11,994 nucleotides of DNA from an uncultured Alphaproteobacteria bacterium (GCA_937942205.1 CALDFO010000494.1:1-11994); one strand, 5' to 3'. Counted from the stretch's first letter, positions 1 through 6,760 are shown. Notes: generated from the letters alone by a model not told the origin. Program-made: numbers and translations.

Positions 1-182
1 CCGGTGCCGTTCAGGCCGACCACCAGGCCATAGCCGACCAGCATGTTGTCGCGGATGCCCTGCACCTCGACCAGGTCCTTGACCCGGCTGAAGGCCAGGG
101 CCGGCCCGGCGGCCGCAAGCGCGGCGACAAGGCCCCCGATCAGAAGGGCGGCGATACGGATATAAGAATGTGCGCGGCGCAT
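1..182 (-). CDS. flgI: Flagellar P-ring protein FlgI, N-terminal part (runs off the left edge)
   Basis: FlgI polymerises into the periplasmic P-ring, the bushing around the flagellar rod in the peptidoglycan layer. About 60 codons are visible, read from an ATG at 182 towards 1. Residues 1 to about 31 form a Sec-type signal peptide: a basic start (MRRAHSY), then a hydrophobic stretch ending in GPALA. The mature start contains [17 protein letters not shown] followed by [13 protein letters not shown], which is the conserved FlgI N-terminal block. An AGAAG-like ribosome site lies about 7 bases upstream of the ATG. The rest of the gene is outside the window. A sigma-54-type promoter with IHF and enhancer-like sites lies in the gap upstream (separate entries). 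Identification rests on recognising the motif and is strong despite the short fragment. Confidence 0.93.
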   Translation of the reverse strand, partial: MRRAHSYIRIAALLIGGLVAALAAAGPALAFSRVKDLVEVQGIRDNMLVGYGLVVGLNGT

Positions 183-216
183 GATCGGCTTCTGCCTTGG
201 TGTCCGCGCCGGTCGT

Positions 217-232
217 TGCCAGTTTCGTGCCG
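217..232 (-). promoter_or_regulatory. Putative sigma-54 (-24/-12) promoter of flgI
   Basis: Read on the minus strand the sequence is CGGCACGAAACTGGCA. The RpoN consensus is TGGCACG-N4-TTGCA, and only two positions differ (the first T, and one T of the TTGC block). The essential GG (231-230) and GC (219-218) have the right spacing. The predicted transcription start is near 206, about 24 nt before the flgI ATG. Hook-basal-body genes in several alphaproteobacteria, notably Caulobacter, are known to use sigma-54 promoters. That this one is active is inference. Confidence 0.65.
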
Positions 233-258
233 CGTTGGCCCTGAAATTATCTATTTTA

Positions 259-271
259 AATCAAACACTTG
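259..271 (+). promoter_or_regulatory. Putative IHF binding site between enhancer and sigma-54 promoter
   Basis: AATCAAACACTTG matches the IHF consensus WATCAANNNNTTR at every defined position. It lies in the only conspicuously A/T-rich patch of the region (about 246-270), as expected for the flanking A-tract of an IHF site. It sits about 30 bp upstream of the -24 element and about 40 bp from the palindrome at 303-317. This is the usual place for IHF to bend DNA and bring an enhancer-bound activator to sigma-54 RNA polymerase. Confidence 0.6.
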
Positions 272-281
272 AACAGTGTTC
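264..281. repeat. Overlapping small palindromes upstream of flgI
   Basis: Two dyads overlap the 3' side of the IHF-like site. AACACT (264-269) pairs with AGTGTT (275-280) across five bases. GAACAGTGTTC (271-281) is an 11-base palindrome with a single central base. They could be a repressor operator, or a weak hairpin at the end of the MFS transcript, since on the minus strand it is followed by TGATTTAAAA. Neither role is shown. Confidence 0.3.
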
Positions 282-302
282 GGAGATGGCGATGGCGGCG
301 GG

Positions 303-317
303 CGGCAAACCTTGCCG
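303..317. promoter_or_regulatory. Inverted repeat at enhancer distance from the flgI promoter
   Basis: CGGCAA-ACC-TTGCCG is a perfect 6-bp inverted repeat with a 3-base spacer. Relative to the predicted flgI start at about 206 it lies at roughly -97 to -111, the usual location of an activator site for a sigma-54 promoter. Flagellar activators of the FlbD/FlrC type are the obvious candidates, but I did not match it to an established consensus. It starts just past the MFS stop codon, so a weak terminator hairpin for that gene is the alternative. No T-run follows on the minus strand, which argues against that. Confidence 0.45.
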
Positions 318-320
318 GGT

Positions 321-1604
321 TCAGGCTGCCGAGGGGGCCGGGTTTGCCGCGCGCGCGCCCGCCCCGCCCTGGCCGATCAGCAGCGACAGGAAGGCGGCGG
401 CGATGGCCACGGCTCCGGCCACCACAAAGGCTTGCAGATAGGAGCCGGTGGCGGTGCGGCTGGCCCCGGCCAGGAAGGCGGCGCTGGCCGCGCCGACCTG
501 ATGGCTGGCCGATATCCAGCCGAACAGGATCGGCGCCTTGGCGGTGCCGAAGGTGCGGTTGGCGATGGCCAGGGTGGGCGGCACGGTGGCGATCCAGTCC
601 AGCCCGTACAGCACCGCGAACAGCGACAGGCCGTAAAAGGTGAAATCGGCGAAGGGCAGATAGATCAGCGACAGGCCGCGCACGGCGTAATAGACGAACA
701 GCAGCTTGCGCGGGTCCAGCCGGTCGGTCAGCCAGCCCGACGCGGTGGTGCCCACCAGGTCGAACAGGCCCATGATCGCCAGCAGGCTGCCCGCCGCCAC
801 CGCCGCCATGCCGTAATCGCTGCACAGCGCGATCATATGGGTGCCCACCAGCCCGTTGGTGGTGAAGCCGCAGACGAAAAAGGTGCCCGACAGAAGCCAG
901 AAGTCGCGGCTTTTCACGCCCTCGCCCAAGGCGTTGAAGGCGGTCTTGAGCGGATTGCCGCCCAGGCGCGGCGGCGGGGGATGGCCGGGATCGGCGCCAT
1001 AGGGCACCTGCCCCACATCGGCGGGCCATTCCGGCAGCAGCCACAGCACCAGGGGAATCAGCAGCGTCATGGCGGCGGCGACACAGATCACCACCGGCTC
1101 CCAGCCGCCCGCCTGGGCGATGGCCGACAGCGCGGGCATGAAAATCAGCGTGCCGGTGGAGGTGGAGGCGGCGAACAGGCCCATCACCAGCCCCCGGTTG
1201 GTGACGAACCAGCGGTTGACGATGGTGGCCGACAGCACATTGGTGACGCAGCCCGAACCGACGCCCGACACCACGCCCCAGGTGGCGACCAGGTGCCAGG
1301 GATGGGTCATGAACAGGCTGGCCAGCGTGGACAGCGCCATCATCGCCAGCGCCGTCACCACCGTGGCGCGAATGCCGAAACGCTGCATGGCGGCGGCGGC
1401 GAACGGGCCGGTCAGGCCGAACAGGAAGATGCCGGTGGCGGCCGCCAGGCTGATGGCGCCGCGCGACCAGCCGAAGGCCTTTTCCCACGGCACCATCAGC
1501 ACGCCGGGCGCGGACCGCAATCCCGCCGCCGCCAGCAGGGCCAAAAAGATGACCGCCACCACCGCCAGGGCATAGTGCCGGCCGAAGATCGTCCTGGTTT
1601 GCAT
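321..1604 (-). CDS. Major facilitator superfamily (MFS) transporter
   Basis: A 427-residue inner-membrane protein with the size and 12-helix hydrophobic pattern of an MFS secondary transporter. The first helix spans roughly residues 10-30. The amphipathic loop between the halves lies around residues 192-232 and carries a proline-rich stretch (HPPPPRL). The loop 2-3 motif is degenerate (GPFAAAAMQRFGIR). The matching loop in the second half keeps GWLTDRLDPRK (290-300). RWFVTNRG (131-138) before helix 5 recalls the oxalate/formate and monocarboxylate branches, where RWF..RRG is common. The ATG at 1604 is preceded by an AGGGACAGG ribosome site. It is divergent from the dioxygenase gene and lies upstream of flgI on the same strand, with no clear terminator between them. 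The substrate cannot be predicted. Confidence 0.88.
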   Translation of the reverse strand: MQTRTIFGRHYALAVVAVIFLALLAAAGLRSAPGVLMVPWEKAFGWSRGAISLAAATGIFLFGLTGPFAAAAMQRFGIRATVVTALAMMALSTLASLFMTHPWHLVATWGVVSGVGSGCVTNVLSATIVNRWFVTNRGLVMGLFAASTSTGTLIFMPALSAIAQAGGWEPVVICVAAAMTLLIPLVLWLLPEWPADVGQVPYGADPGHPPPPRLGGNPLKTAFNALGEGVKSRDFWLLSGTFFVCGFTTNGLVGTHMIALCSDYGMAAVAAGSLLAIMGLFDLVGTTASGWLTDRLDPRKLLFVYYAVRGLSLIYLPFADFTFYGLSLFAVLYGLDWIATVPPTLAIANRTFGTAKAPILFGWISASHQVGAASAAFLAGASRTATGSYLQAFVVAGAVAIAAAFLSLLIGQGGAGARAANPAPSAA

Positions 1605-1724
1605 GGCCTGTCCCTGAGTCCACCATACCGTGCTTCGTGGAAAACGCCGCGCCCGTCATCGCCACCCGCCCGGACGAATGGGCCGCGCACGATTGCTGCA
1701 GCCGCACAATGGACGATGTGTAAT

Positions 1725-1749
1725 GTGACGGTTAGCGTCCTGTCGTCAC
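1725..1749. promoter_or_regulatory. Operator-like inverted repeat in the divergent MFS/dioxygenase gap
   Basis: GTGACG (1725-1730) and CGTCAC (1744-1749) form a perfect 6-bp dyad with a 13-base spacer, ending 14 bp before the dioxygenase ATG. Half-site centres are 19 bp apart, close to two helical turns, which suits a dimeric regulator. The rest of the gap (1605-1763) holds no convincing -35/-10 pair. A chance match is possible in sequence this rich in G+C. Confidence 0.3.
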
Positions 1750-1763
1750 CGGGGGGCGACAGG

Positions 1764-2354
1764 ATGGACGACAAGGATCGTCTTGCCACACAGGCCTTCA
1801 CGGCCTGGGACGGCATTTTCACGGACGCGGAGCTGGATCGCATCCAGGCCTATGGCGACAGCCTGGCCGAGGCCCAGGCGACGCTGTTCGACGGCGGCCA
1901 GGGGCAGGCCCAAGGACAGGTGCAGAACCGCATCCGTGTCACCCAGACCGCCTGGATAGAGCCGGGCCCGGACACGCGCTGGTTCTATGACCGGATGCAG
2001 GCGGTGGTGCGGGGCATCAACAGCCAGAGCTACCAGTTCGACCTGTCGGGCTTTTCGGAGAATTTCCAGTACACCATCTATCACGGCGATGAAGGCGGCC
2101 ATTACGACTGGCATGTGGATCAGGGGCCGCTCAACGTGCGGCGCAAATTGTCCATTTCGGTGCAGATGAGCGACGACGCGCAGTATGAAGGCGGCAATCT
2201 GGAATTCCAGTCCGGCAACCGGATCGAAACCGCGCCGCGGGCGCGTGGCGCGGTCGTGGTCTTTCCCTCCTATGTCCTGCACCGGGTCACGCCCGTGACG
2301 GCGGGCACACGCAAGTCCATCGTGATCTGGACCACCGGGCCCAAGTTCCGTTAA
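1764..2354 (+). CDS. 2-oxoglutarate/Fe(II)-dependent dioxygenase (PKHD/prolyl-4-hydroxylase-like)
   Basis: A 196-residue soluble enzyme of the double-stranded beta-helix fold that should couple 2-oxoglutarate decarboxylation to oxidation of a substrate at a non-haem iron. The iron triad is visible: His117 and Asp119 in HYDWHVDQG, and His173 in YVLHRVTPV. Arg183 (in AGTRKS) is placed to bind the 2-oxoglutarate carboxylate. YEGGNLEFQ (141-149) and VVVFPSYVLHRV (164-175) are typical of the P4Hc/PKHD group. I chose the ATG at 1764 because a run of G (1751-1756) makes a good ribosome site. The open frame extends far upstream, but only as antisense to the MFS gene. Unlike YbiX-type PKHD hydroxylases (about 225 residues) it lacks extra C-terminal sequence. 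The substrate is unknown: peptidyl proline, a free amino acid or a small molecule are all possible. Confidence 0.9.
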   Translation: MDDKDRLATQAFTAWDGIFTDAELDRIQAYGDSLAEAQATLFDGGQGQAQGQVQNRIRVTQTAWIEPGPDTRWFYDRMQAVVRGINSQSYQFDLSGFSENFQYTIYHGDEGGHYDWHVDQGPLNVRRKLSISVQMSDDAQYEGGNLEFQSGNRIETAPRARGAVVVFPSYVLHRVTPVTAGTRKSIVIWTTGPKFR

Positions 2355-2440
2355 GTCCGGCGCGGAACCGCTCTGCAGGATGGCTGATGGACAGGCAGGG
2401 TCCGGCTTCCTATTTTCGCAAACGGCAAGCAGGACTCATC

Positions 2441-2602
2441 ATGAAACGGCCCGCACTTCTTTGCATCTTGGACGGTTGGGGCCCCGGCGGCGGACGCCGC
2501 CCATTGAAAAGCGGCGGCGGACGCCGCCCATTGAAAAGCCGCGGCGGACGCCGCCCATTGAAAAATGGCCAGCCCCAGCCCCAGCGTAAGGCCGTCGCAT
2601 GA
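2441..2602 (+). CDS. Leader-like 53-aa ORF starting with a diverged copy of the GpmI N-terminus
   Basis: The ORF starts MKRPALLCILDGWG, nearly the same as the real gpmI start (MKKPALLCILDGWG) 158 bp downstream. Over those 42 bases seven differ: five are silent third-position changes and two lie in one Arg/Lys codon. That pattern suggests both copies were once under coding selection. The frame then passes through three 27-bp repeats (about nine residues each, GGGRRPLKS-like) and ends in GQPQPQRKAVA. Its TGA overlaps the gpmI ATG (ATGA, 2599-2602), so translation could be coupled. AGGA (2431-2434) six bases before the ATG is a good ribosome site. It may be a regulatory leader peptide, or simply the remnant of an older gpmI copy whose body was lost. 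It cannot be a catalytic protein. Confidence 0.4.
   Translation: MKRPALLCILDGWGPGGGRRPLKSGGGRRPLKSRGGRRPLKNGQPQPQRKAVA
2485..2565. repeat. Three tandem 27-bp hairpin-forming repeats upstream of gpmI
   Basis: Units are 2485-2511, 2512-2538 and 2539-2565. The first two are identical. The third differs in its second base pair (CCG for CGG) and its last base. Each unit contains GGCGGCGGACGCCGCC, a self-complementary stem of up to seven pairs (GGCGGCG/CGCCGCC), followed by CATTGAAAA. The 27-bp period keeps the reading frame of the leader ORF. There are no variable spacers, so this is not a CRISPR array. In RNA the array would form a series of strong hairpins just before the gpmI ribosome site. 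Confidence 0.9.
2587..2591 (+). promoter_or_regulatory. Ribosome binding site deciding the gpmI start
   Basis: TAAGG lies seven bases before the ATG at 2599. It supports that start rather than the similar-looking ATG at 2441, whose frame does not continue into gpmI. Confidence 0.6.
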
Positions 2603-4131
2603 AAAAGCCCGCTCTCCTTTGCATATTAGACGGCTGGGGCTGGCGGCCCGAAGCGGCGCCCGACAACGCCATCACCGCCGCCGCCACACCCAACTACACC
2701 CGGCTGCTGGCGGACTGTCCGCACGCCCTGCTGGCGACCTCCGGCGGCGCGGTCGGCCTGCCCCGGGGCCAGATGGGCAATTCCGAAGTCGGCCACATGA
2801 ATATCGGCGCCGGCCGCATCGTCGCCCAGGACCTGCCGCGCATCGACGTCGCCATCGAGGACGGCTCGCTGGCCCGCCGCCCGGTGCTGCTGGAACTGAT
2901 CGCCAAGGCCAAGGCGGGCCGCCGCGCCGTGCATGTGATGGGCCTGCTGTCGCCCGGTGGCGTCCATGCCCATCAGGATCACATCGCCGCGCTGGTGCGG
3001 ATCGTGTCGGAAGCGGGCGTGCCGGTTTTCGTCCATGCCTTCCTGGACGGCCGCGACACTCCGCCCAAGAGCGCCCAGGGCTTTGTCGCAAAATTCCTGG
3101 CGGATATTGGCGGGCTGGCGGGCGTGCGCCTGGCCACCCTGTCGGGCCGCTTCTATGCCATGGACCGCGACAAGCGCTGGGACCGGGTGGAAAAATGCGT
3201 CGCCGCGATCGTCGAGGCGTCGGGCCGCCGTTTCGACACCGCGCCGGACGCCATCGCGGCGTCCTATGACGCCGATGTCACGGACGAGTTCGTGGTCCCC
3301 TGCATTCTGGGCGACTATGCGGGCGTGGAAGACGGTGACGCGCTGCTGTTCGCCAATTTCCGCGCCGACCGGGCGCGGGAGATTTCCGCCGCCCTGCTGG
3401 ACAAGGGCTTTGACGGTTTCGCGCGCCGCCGTGTGCCGCATTTCAGCGCCGCCGCCGGGCTGACGGAATATTCGCAGGACTTGAAGCCGCTGATGGCCGC
3501 GATCTTTCCGCCCGAGGATGTGCGCGAGACGCTGGGTGAAGTGGTCGCGGCGCGCGGCCTGCATCAGCTGCGCATCGCCGAGACCGAGAAATATGCCCAT
3601 GTCACCTTCTTCCTGAATGGCGGGCGTGAGGACATTTTCGCGGGCGAGGACCGCATCCTGGTGCCCAGTCCCAAAGTGGCGACCTATGACCACAAGCCGG
3701 AGATGAGCGCCTTCCAGGTGACGGACAAACTGGAGGAGGCTATCGCCTCGGGCCGCTATGACCTGATCGTCTGCAATTACGCCAATCCCGACATGGTGGG
3801 CCATACCGGGGTGATGGAGGCGGCGGTGGCGGCGGTGGGCGTGATCGATCAATGCCTGGGACGGCTGCGCGCCGCCATCGAACAGGCGGGGGGCGTCATG
3901 CTGGTGACGGCCGATCACGGCAATATCGAGATGATGCGCGACCCCGAAACCGCCGAACCCTATACCGCCCACACCACGCTGGATGTGCCGGTGATCGTGC
4001 TGGGCGGGCCCGCGGGCATCACGCTGGACAATGGCCGGCTGGCCGATGTCGCGCCCACCCTGCTGGACCTGATGGGCATCCCCAAGCCCGCTTTGATGAC
4101 GGGCCATTCGTTGATCGAGAGAGGCGTGTGA
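2599..4131 (+). CDS. gpmI: 2,3-bisphosphoglycerate-independent phosphoglycerate mutase
   Basis: A cytosolic 510-residue enzyme that interconverts 3- and 2-phosphoglycerate in glycolysis/gluconeogenesis with two Mn ions, through a phosphoserine intermediate. It has the full length of the family. Landmarks fall at the expected places: Asp11 in LDGWG, nucleophile Ser62 in GQMGNSEVGHMNIG, His123 in GVHAHQD, DGRDTPP (150-156), GRFYAMDRD (183-191) and FRADRARE (254-261). The second metal set follows: Asp398 and His402 in NPDMVGHTG, Asp439 and His440 in TADHGN, and His458 in YTAHTT. Nothing essential is missing. The start is supported by TAAGG at 2587-2591. The stop overlaps the next gene's GTG (GTGA, 4128-4131). 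Expression may be influenced by the leader ORF and hairpin repeats upstream. Confidence 0.97.
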   Translation: MKKPALLCILDGWGWRPEAAPDNAITAAATPNYTRLLADCPHALLATSGGAVGLPRGQMGNSEVGHMNIGAGRIVAQDLPRIDVAIEDGSLARRPVLLELIAKAKAGRRAVHVMGLLSPGGVHAHQDHIAALVRIVSEAGVPVFVHAFLDGRDTPPKSAQGFVAKFLADIGGLAGVRLATLSGRFYAMDRDKRWDRVEKCVAAIVEASGRRFDTAPDAIAASYDADVTDEFVVPCILGDYAGVEDGDALLFANFRADRAREISAALLDKGFDGFARRRVPHFSAAAGLTEYSQDLKPLMAAIFPPEDVRETLGEVVAARGLHQLRIAETEKYAHVTFFLNGGREDIFAGEDRILVPSPKVATYDHKPEMSAFQVTDKLEEAIASGRYDLIVCNYANPDMVGHTGVMEAAVAAVGVIDQCLGRLRAAIEQAGGVMLVTADHGNIEMMRDPETAEPYTAHTTLDVPVIVLGGPAGITLDNGRLADVAPTLLDLMGIPKPALMTGHSLIERGV

Positions 4132-5432
4132 CGCTGCCGTTGCGCTTTCTTCTGTCGGCCATGCTGCTGGCGCAGGCCGCGCCCGCCGCCGCGCAGACCG
4201 CAAAGACCGCGCCGAAGGCGCAACGCGTGATCGCCCCGGCGCGGCCCACGCCGCGCCCCGCCCTGCGCGCCGCCGCGCCGGACATCTCCCCGGACATTCC
4301 GATGGATCTGTCCAAGGCGCTGCCGGTCAAGGCGCTGGCGAAGCTGCCCTCCAGCGCCGACCAGCTTCAGGCCCTGTCCAGCGAACTCAAGCAGGGCCAG
4401 CCGCAACTGGCCTCGGCCAAGGAGAAAAGCGCGGCGCTGGCGAGCGAGGCCGCCGATCTGCGTGGCCGCCTGGTCGCCACCGCCGCCCGCATCGCAGAAC
4501 TGGAGCGCGAAACCATCGACACCGACCAGGCCATCGCCGCGCTGACGGCCGAGAATGAACGCTTGAGCGCGGGCTTCGCCAACGACCGGGTGGCGGTGAC
4601 CCGCCTGCTGGCGGTGTTGCAGCGGCTGCAACACGACATGCCCCCGGCCCTGGCCATGCGGCCCGACGACGCCCTGGGCGCGGCGCGGGGCGCGATGCTG
4701 ATCGGCGCCACCTTGCCGCCGGTTTACGCCCAGGCGGCGGCGCTGGCGCGCCGGATCGAGAGCCTCAAGACCAGCCGCGCCCGGCTGGAATCCCGCCGCC
4801 GCGACGCTGCCGCCACCGCGCTGCGCCTGACCGCCGCCCGCGCCGAACTGGACGGCCTCTTGGCGCAGAAGGAAAAGGAGGCCGAAACCGCCGGCGCCAG
4901 CTACGAGACGCTGCGGGTCCGGATGGCGGCCACCGCCCGCCAGGCCTCCGATTTCCAGTCCCTGCTGACCAAGGTGAAGGCCCTGCGCCAGACCGGCGGG
5001 GCGGAACCCAGCGTGGTTTTCGTGACGGCCCAGAATGGTGGCGGCGACAACGGCCCGGCGCGGAACTCGCTGCTGGAGCCGGTGGTGGGCACGGTGGTGG
5101 ATGCGGGCGAGGCGGGAAACCGGGGTCTTTCCTATGTCACCCGGCCGGGGGCGCAGGTGATCGCGCCGTCCGACGGCAAGGTTCTTTACGCCGGCCCTTA
5201 CCATAAGTCCGGACAGGTCTTGATCCTGGAAATCACCAGCGGCTACGATCTGGTATTGGCCGGACTGGGACGCGTGACCGTCAAGCCGAACGATCATTTG
5301 CTGGCGGGCGAGCCGGTGGGAACCATGGCTCCGAACGGCTCCGACAACCGGCTTTACTTTGAGATGCGGCGCGGCGGGCATGGCACCAGTCCCGCGCCCT
5401 GGCTGAAACTGAAATTGCGCGCCGGGCTATGA
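4128..5432 (+). CDS. EnvC-like murein hydrolase activator (coiled coil plus degenerate LytM/M23 domain)
   Basis: A 434-residue protein with a signal peptide (hydrophobic FLLSAMLLAQAAPAAA, cleavage likely after AAQ23), so periplasmic. Residues about 77-165 and 200-285 are Ala/Glu/Arg-rich heptad-like segments typical of the EnvC coiled coil. The C-terminal 115 residues resemble a LytM (M23) domain: VIAPSDGKVLYAGPY (344-358), then SGYDLVLAGLGRV and RLYFEMRRGG ending in PAPWLKL. The zinc ligands of active M23 peptidases (HxxxD and the HxH pair) are absent, and YFEMRR stands where HFE.R would be, as in E. coli EnvC, which activates N-acetylmuramyl-L-alanine amidases rather than cutting peptidoglycan itself. 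I chose the GTG at 4128, which overlaps the gpmI stop and has GAGAGAGG just upstream. It is coupled to ctpA downstream by ATGA. The role is inferred from family knowledge; the Caulobacter counterpart is called LdpF. Confidence 0.88.
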   Translation: MTLPLRFLLSAMLLAQAAPAAAQTAKTAPKAQRVIAPARPTPRPALRAAAPDISPDIPMDLSKALPVKALAKLPSSADQLQALSSELKQGQPQLASAKEKSAALASEAADLRGRLVATAARIAELERETIDTDQAIAALTAENERLSAGFANDRVAVTRLLAVLQRLQHDMPPALAMRPDDALGAARGAMLIGATLPPVYAQAAALARRIESLKTSRARLESRRRDAAATALRLTAARAELDGLLAQKEKEAETAGASYETLRVRMAATARQASDFQSLLTKVKALRQTGGAEPSVVFVTAQNGGGDNGPARNSLLEPVVGTVVDAGEAGNRGLSYVTRPGAQVIAPSDGKVLYAGPYHKSGQVLILEITSGYDLVLAGLGRVTVKPNDHLLAGEPVGTMAPNGSDNRLYFEMRRGGHGTSPAPWLKLKLRAGL

Positions 5433-6760
5433 AAGGCGATGACGAAATGAAGAAGATTGCGCTGGTGGGTCTGGGCCTGATCGGCGGCCTTGCGGTGGCC
5501 CTTGTGGCGCTGCCCGAGGCGCGCGGCGCCAACGACGCCTCGGCCTATGGCCAGCTCGACCTGTTCAGCGACGCCTTCGAGCGGGTGCGCGCCAATTATG
5601 TGCGCCCGGTCAAGGACAGCGAACTGATCGACGCCGCCATCCAGGGCATGGTGTCCAATCTCGATCCCCATTCCAGCTATATGGACGCCAAGAATTACGG
5701 CGACATGCAGATCACCACGCGCGGCCAGTTCGGCGGCGTCGGCATCGAGGTGACGCAGGAAGACGGGCTGATCAAGGTGATCTCGCCCATCGACGGCACC
5801 CCCGCCAGCCGCGCCGGCATCAAGTCGGGCGACCGCATCGCCGGAATCAACGGCGAGTCCATCGCCGGACTGCCGCTGAACGAGGCGATCGACAAGATGC
5901 GCGGTCCCGCCGGCAGCAAGATCGTCCTCACCGTGCTGCGCGAAGGCGAAAAGAAGCCGTTTGAAGTGACCCTGATCCGCGCCATCGTGCGGGTGGACGC
6001 CGCCACCTACCGCGCCGAGGGCGATATCGGTTACATCCGTCTGCCGGGGTTCAACGAACAGACCGCCGACGGCCTGGAACGGGCGGTGCGCGAGCTGAAG
6101 AAGCAGATCGGCCCCGCCCTCAAGGGCTATGTGCTGGACATGCGCAACAATCCCGGCGGGTTGCTGGATCAGGCGATCCAGGTTTCCGACGACTTCCTCA
6201 ATGCGGGCGAGATCGTGTCCACCCGCGGCCGCCACAGCGAGGATACCCAGCGTTATGACGCCAAGGCCGGCGACATCACCGACGGCAAGCCCATTGTGGT
6301 GCTGATCAATGCCGGCACCGCCTCGGCCTCGGAGATCGTTTCGGGGGCGCTGCAGGACCACAAGCGCGCCACCGTCATCGGCATGACCAGCTTCGGCAAG
6401 GGCTCGGTGCAGACCATCATTCCCCTGGGCGAGAAGCGCGGCGCGCTGCGCCTGACCACGGCGCGCTACTACACGCCGTCGGGCCATTCGATCCAGGCCC
6501 AGGGCATCATCCCCGACATCCAGGTGGCGCAGGGCGACGAGGCCAACACGCCCAAGCTGGCGCGCCCGTCCGAAGCCGACCTGCGCGGTCATCTCTCGGG
6601 CGAGCCGGTGCCGGCCAAGCGCGCCAGCGCCCCGGTGATCAAGCCCGCGCCGGGCAAGAAGTATGACGACTTCCAGTTGTCCTATGCCCTGGACCTGCTG
6701 CACGGGAAAATGACGGTCGCCTCGGCCACCACCCCGCCGCCGGCTCCCGCTTCGAGATAG
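5429..6760 (+). CDS. ctpA: S41 family C-terminal processing protease (CtpA-type, PDZ domain)
   Basis: A 443-residue periplasmic or membrane-anchored serine protease of the tail-specific (CtpA/Prc) family. The hydrophobic N-terminus (ALVGLGLIGGLAVALVAL) acts as signal or anchor. A PDZ domain covers about residues 98-185 and includes FGGVGIEVTQEDG and RAGIKSGDRIAGING. The catalytic Ser299 is in INAGTASASEIV and the general base Lys324 is in FGKGSVQTI, 25 residues apart as in the family, with Gln328 following. DMRNNPGGLLDQA (237-249) is also diagnostic. The first ATG (5429) overlaps the envC-like stop (ATGA). A second ATG at 5447 has GAAAGG about ten bases upstream and gives a more ordinary signal peptide (MKKIALV), so it may be the true start. 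Next to an EnvC-like activator, it may process cell-wall hydrolases or their regulators (inference). Confidence 0.95.
   Translation: MKGDDEMKKIALVGLGLIGGLAVALVALPEARGANDASAYGQLDLFSDAFERVRANYVRPVKDSELIDAAIQGMVSNLDPHSSYMDAKNYGDMQITTRGQFGGVGIEVTQEDGLIKVISPIDGTPASRAGIKSGDRIAGINGESIAGLPLNEAIDKMRGPAGSKIVLTVLREGEKKPFEVTLIRAIVRVDAATYRAEGDIGYIRLPGFNEQTADGLERAVRELKKQIGPALKGYVLDMRNNPGGLLDQAIQVSDDFLNAGEIVSTRGRHSEDTQRYDAKAGDITDGKPIVVLINAGTASASEIVSGALQDHKRATVIGMTSFGKGSVQTIIPLGEKRGALRLTTARYYTPSGHSIQAQGIIPDIQVAQGDEANTPKLARPSEADLRGHLSGEPVPAKRASAPVIKPAPGKKYDDFQLSYALDLLHGKMTVASATTPPPAPASR

Noticed and set aside
256..1707. Alternative minus-strand frame over the MFS gene (483 codons)
   Set aside because: Arg/Gly/His-rich out-of-frame translation with no membrane helices. 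The 427-codon frame gives a normal MFS protein.
276..1763. N-terminal extension of the dioxygenase frame by almost 500 codons
   Set aside because: It runs antisense through the MFS gene and is His/Gln/Gly-rich. The ribosome site and family length place the start at 1764.
2485..2565. CRISPR array
   Set aside because: The 27-bp units are directly adjacent with no spacers, only three copies exist, and no cas genes are present.
2626..4203. Long minus-strand open frame (525 codons) opposite gpmI
   Set aside because: A G+C-rich shadow of gpmI. Its translation is His/Gln/Gly/Arg-rich without family motifs, while the plus strand encodes a complete enzyme.
5354..6703. Long minus-strand open frame opposite ctpA
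   Set aside because: Antisense shadow of a gene with an intact catalytic dyad. No recognisable domain.
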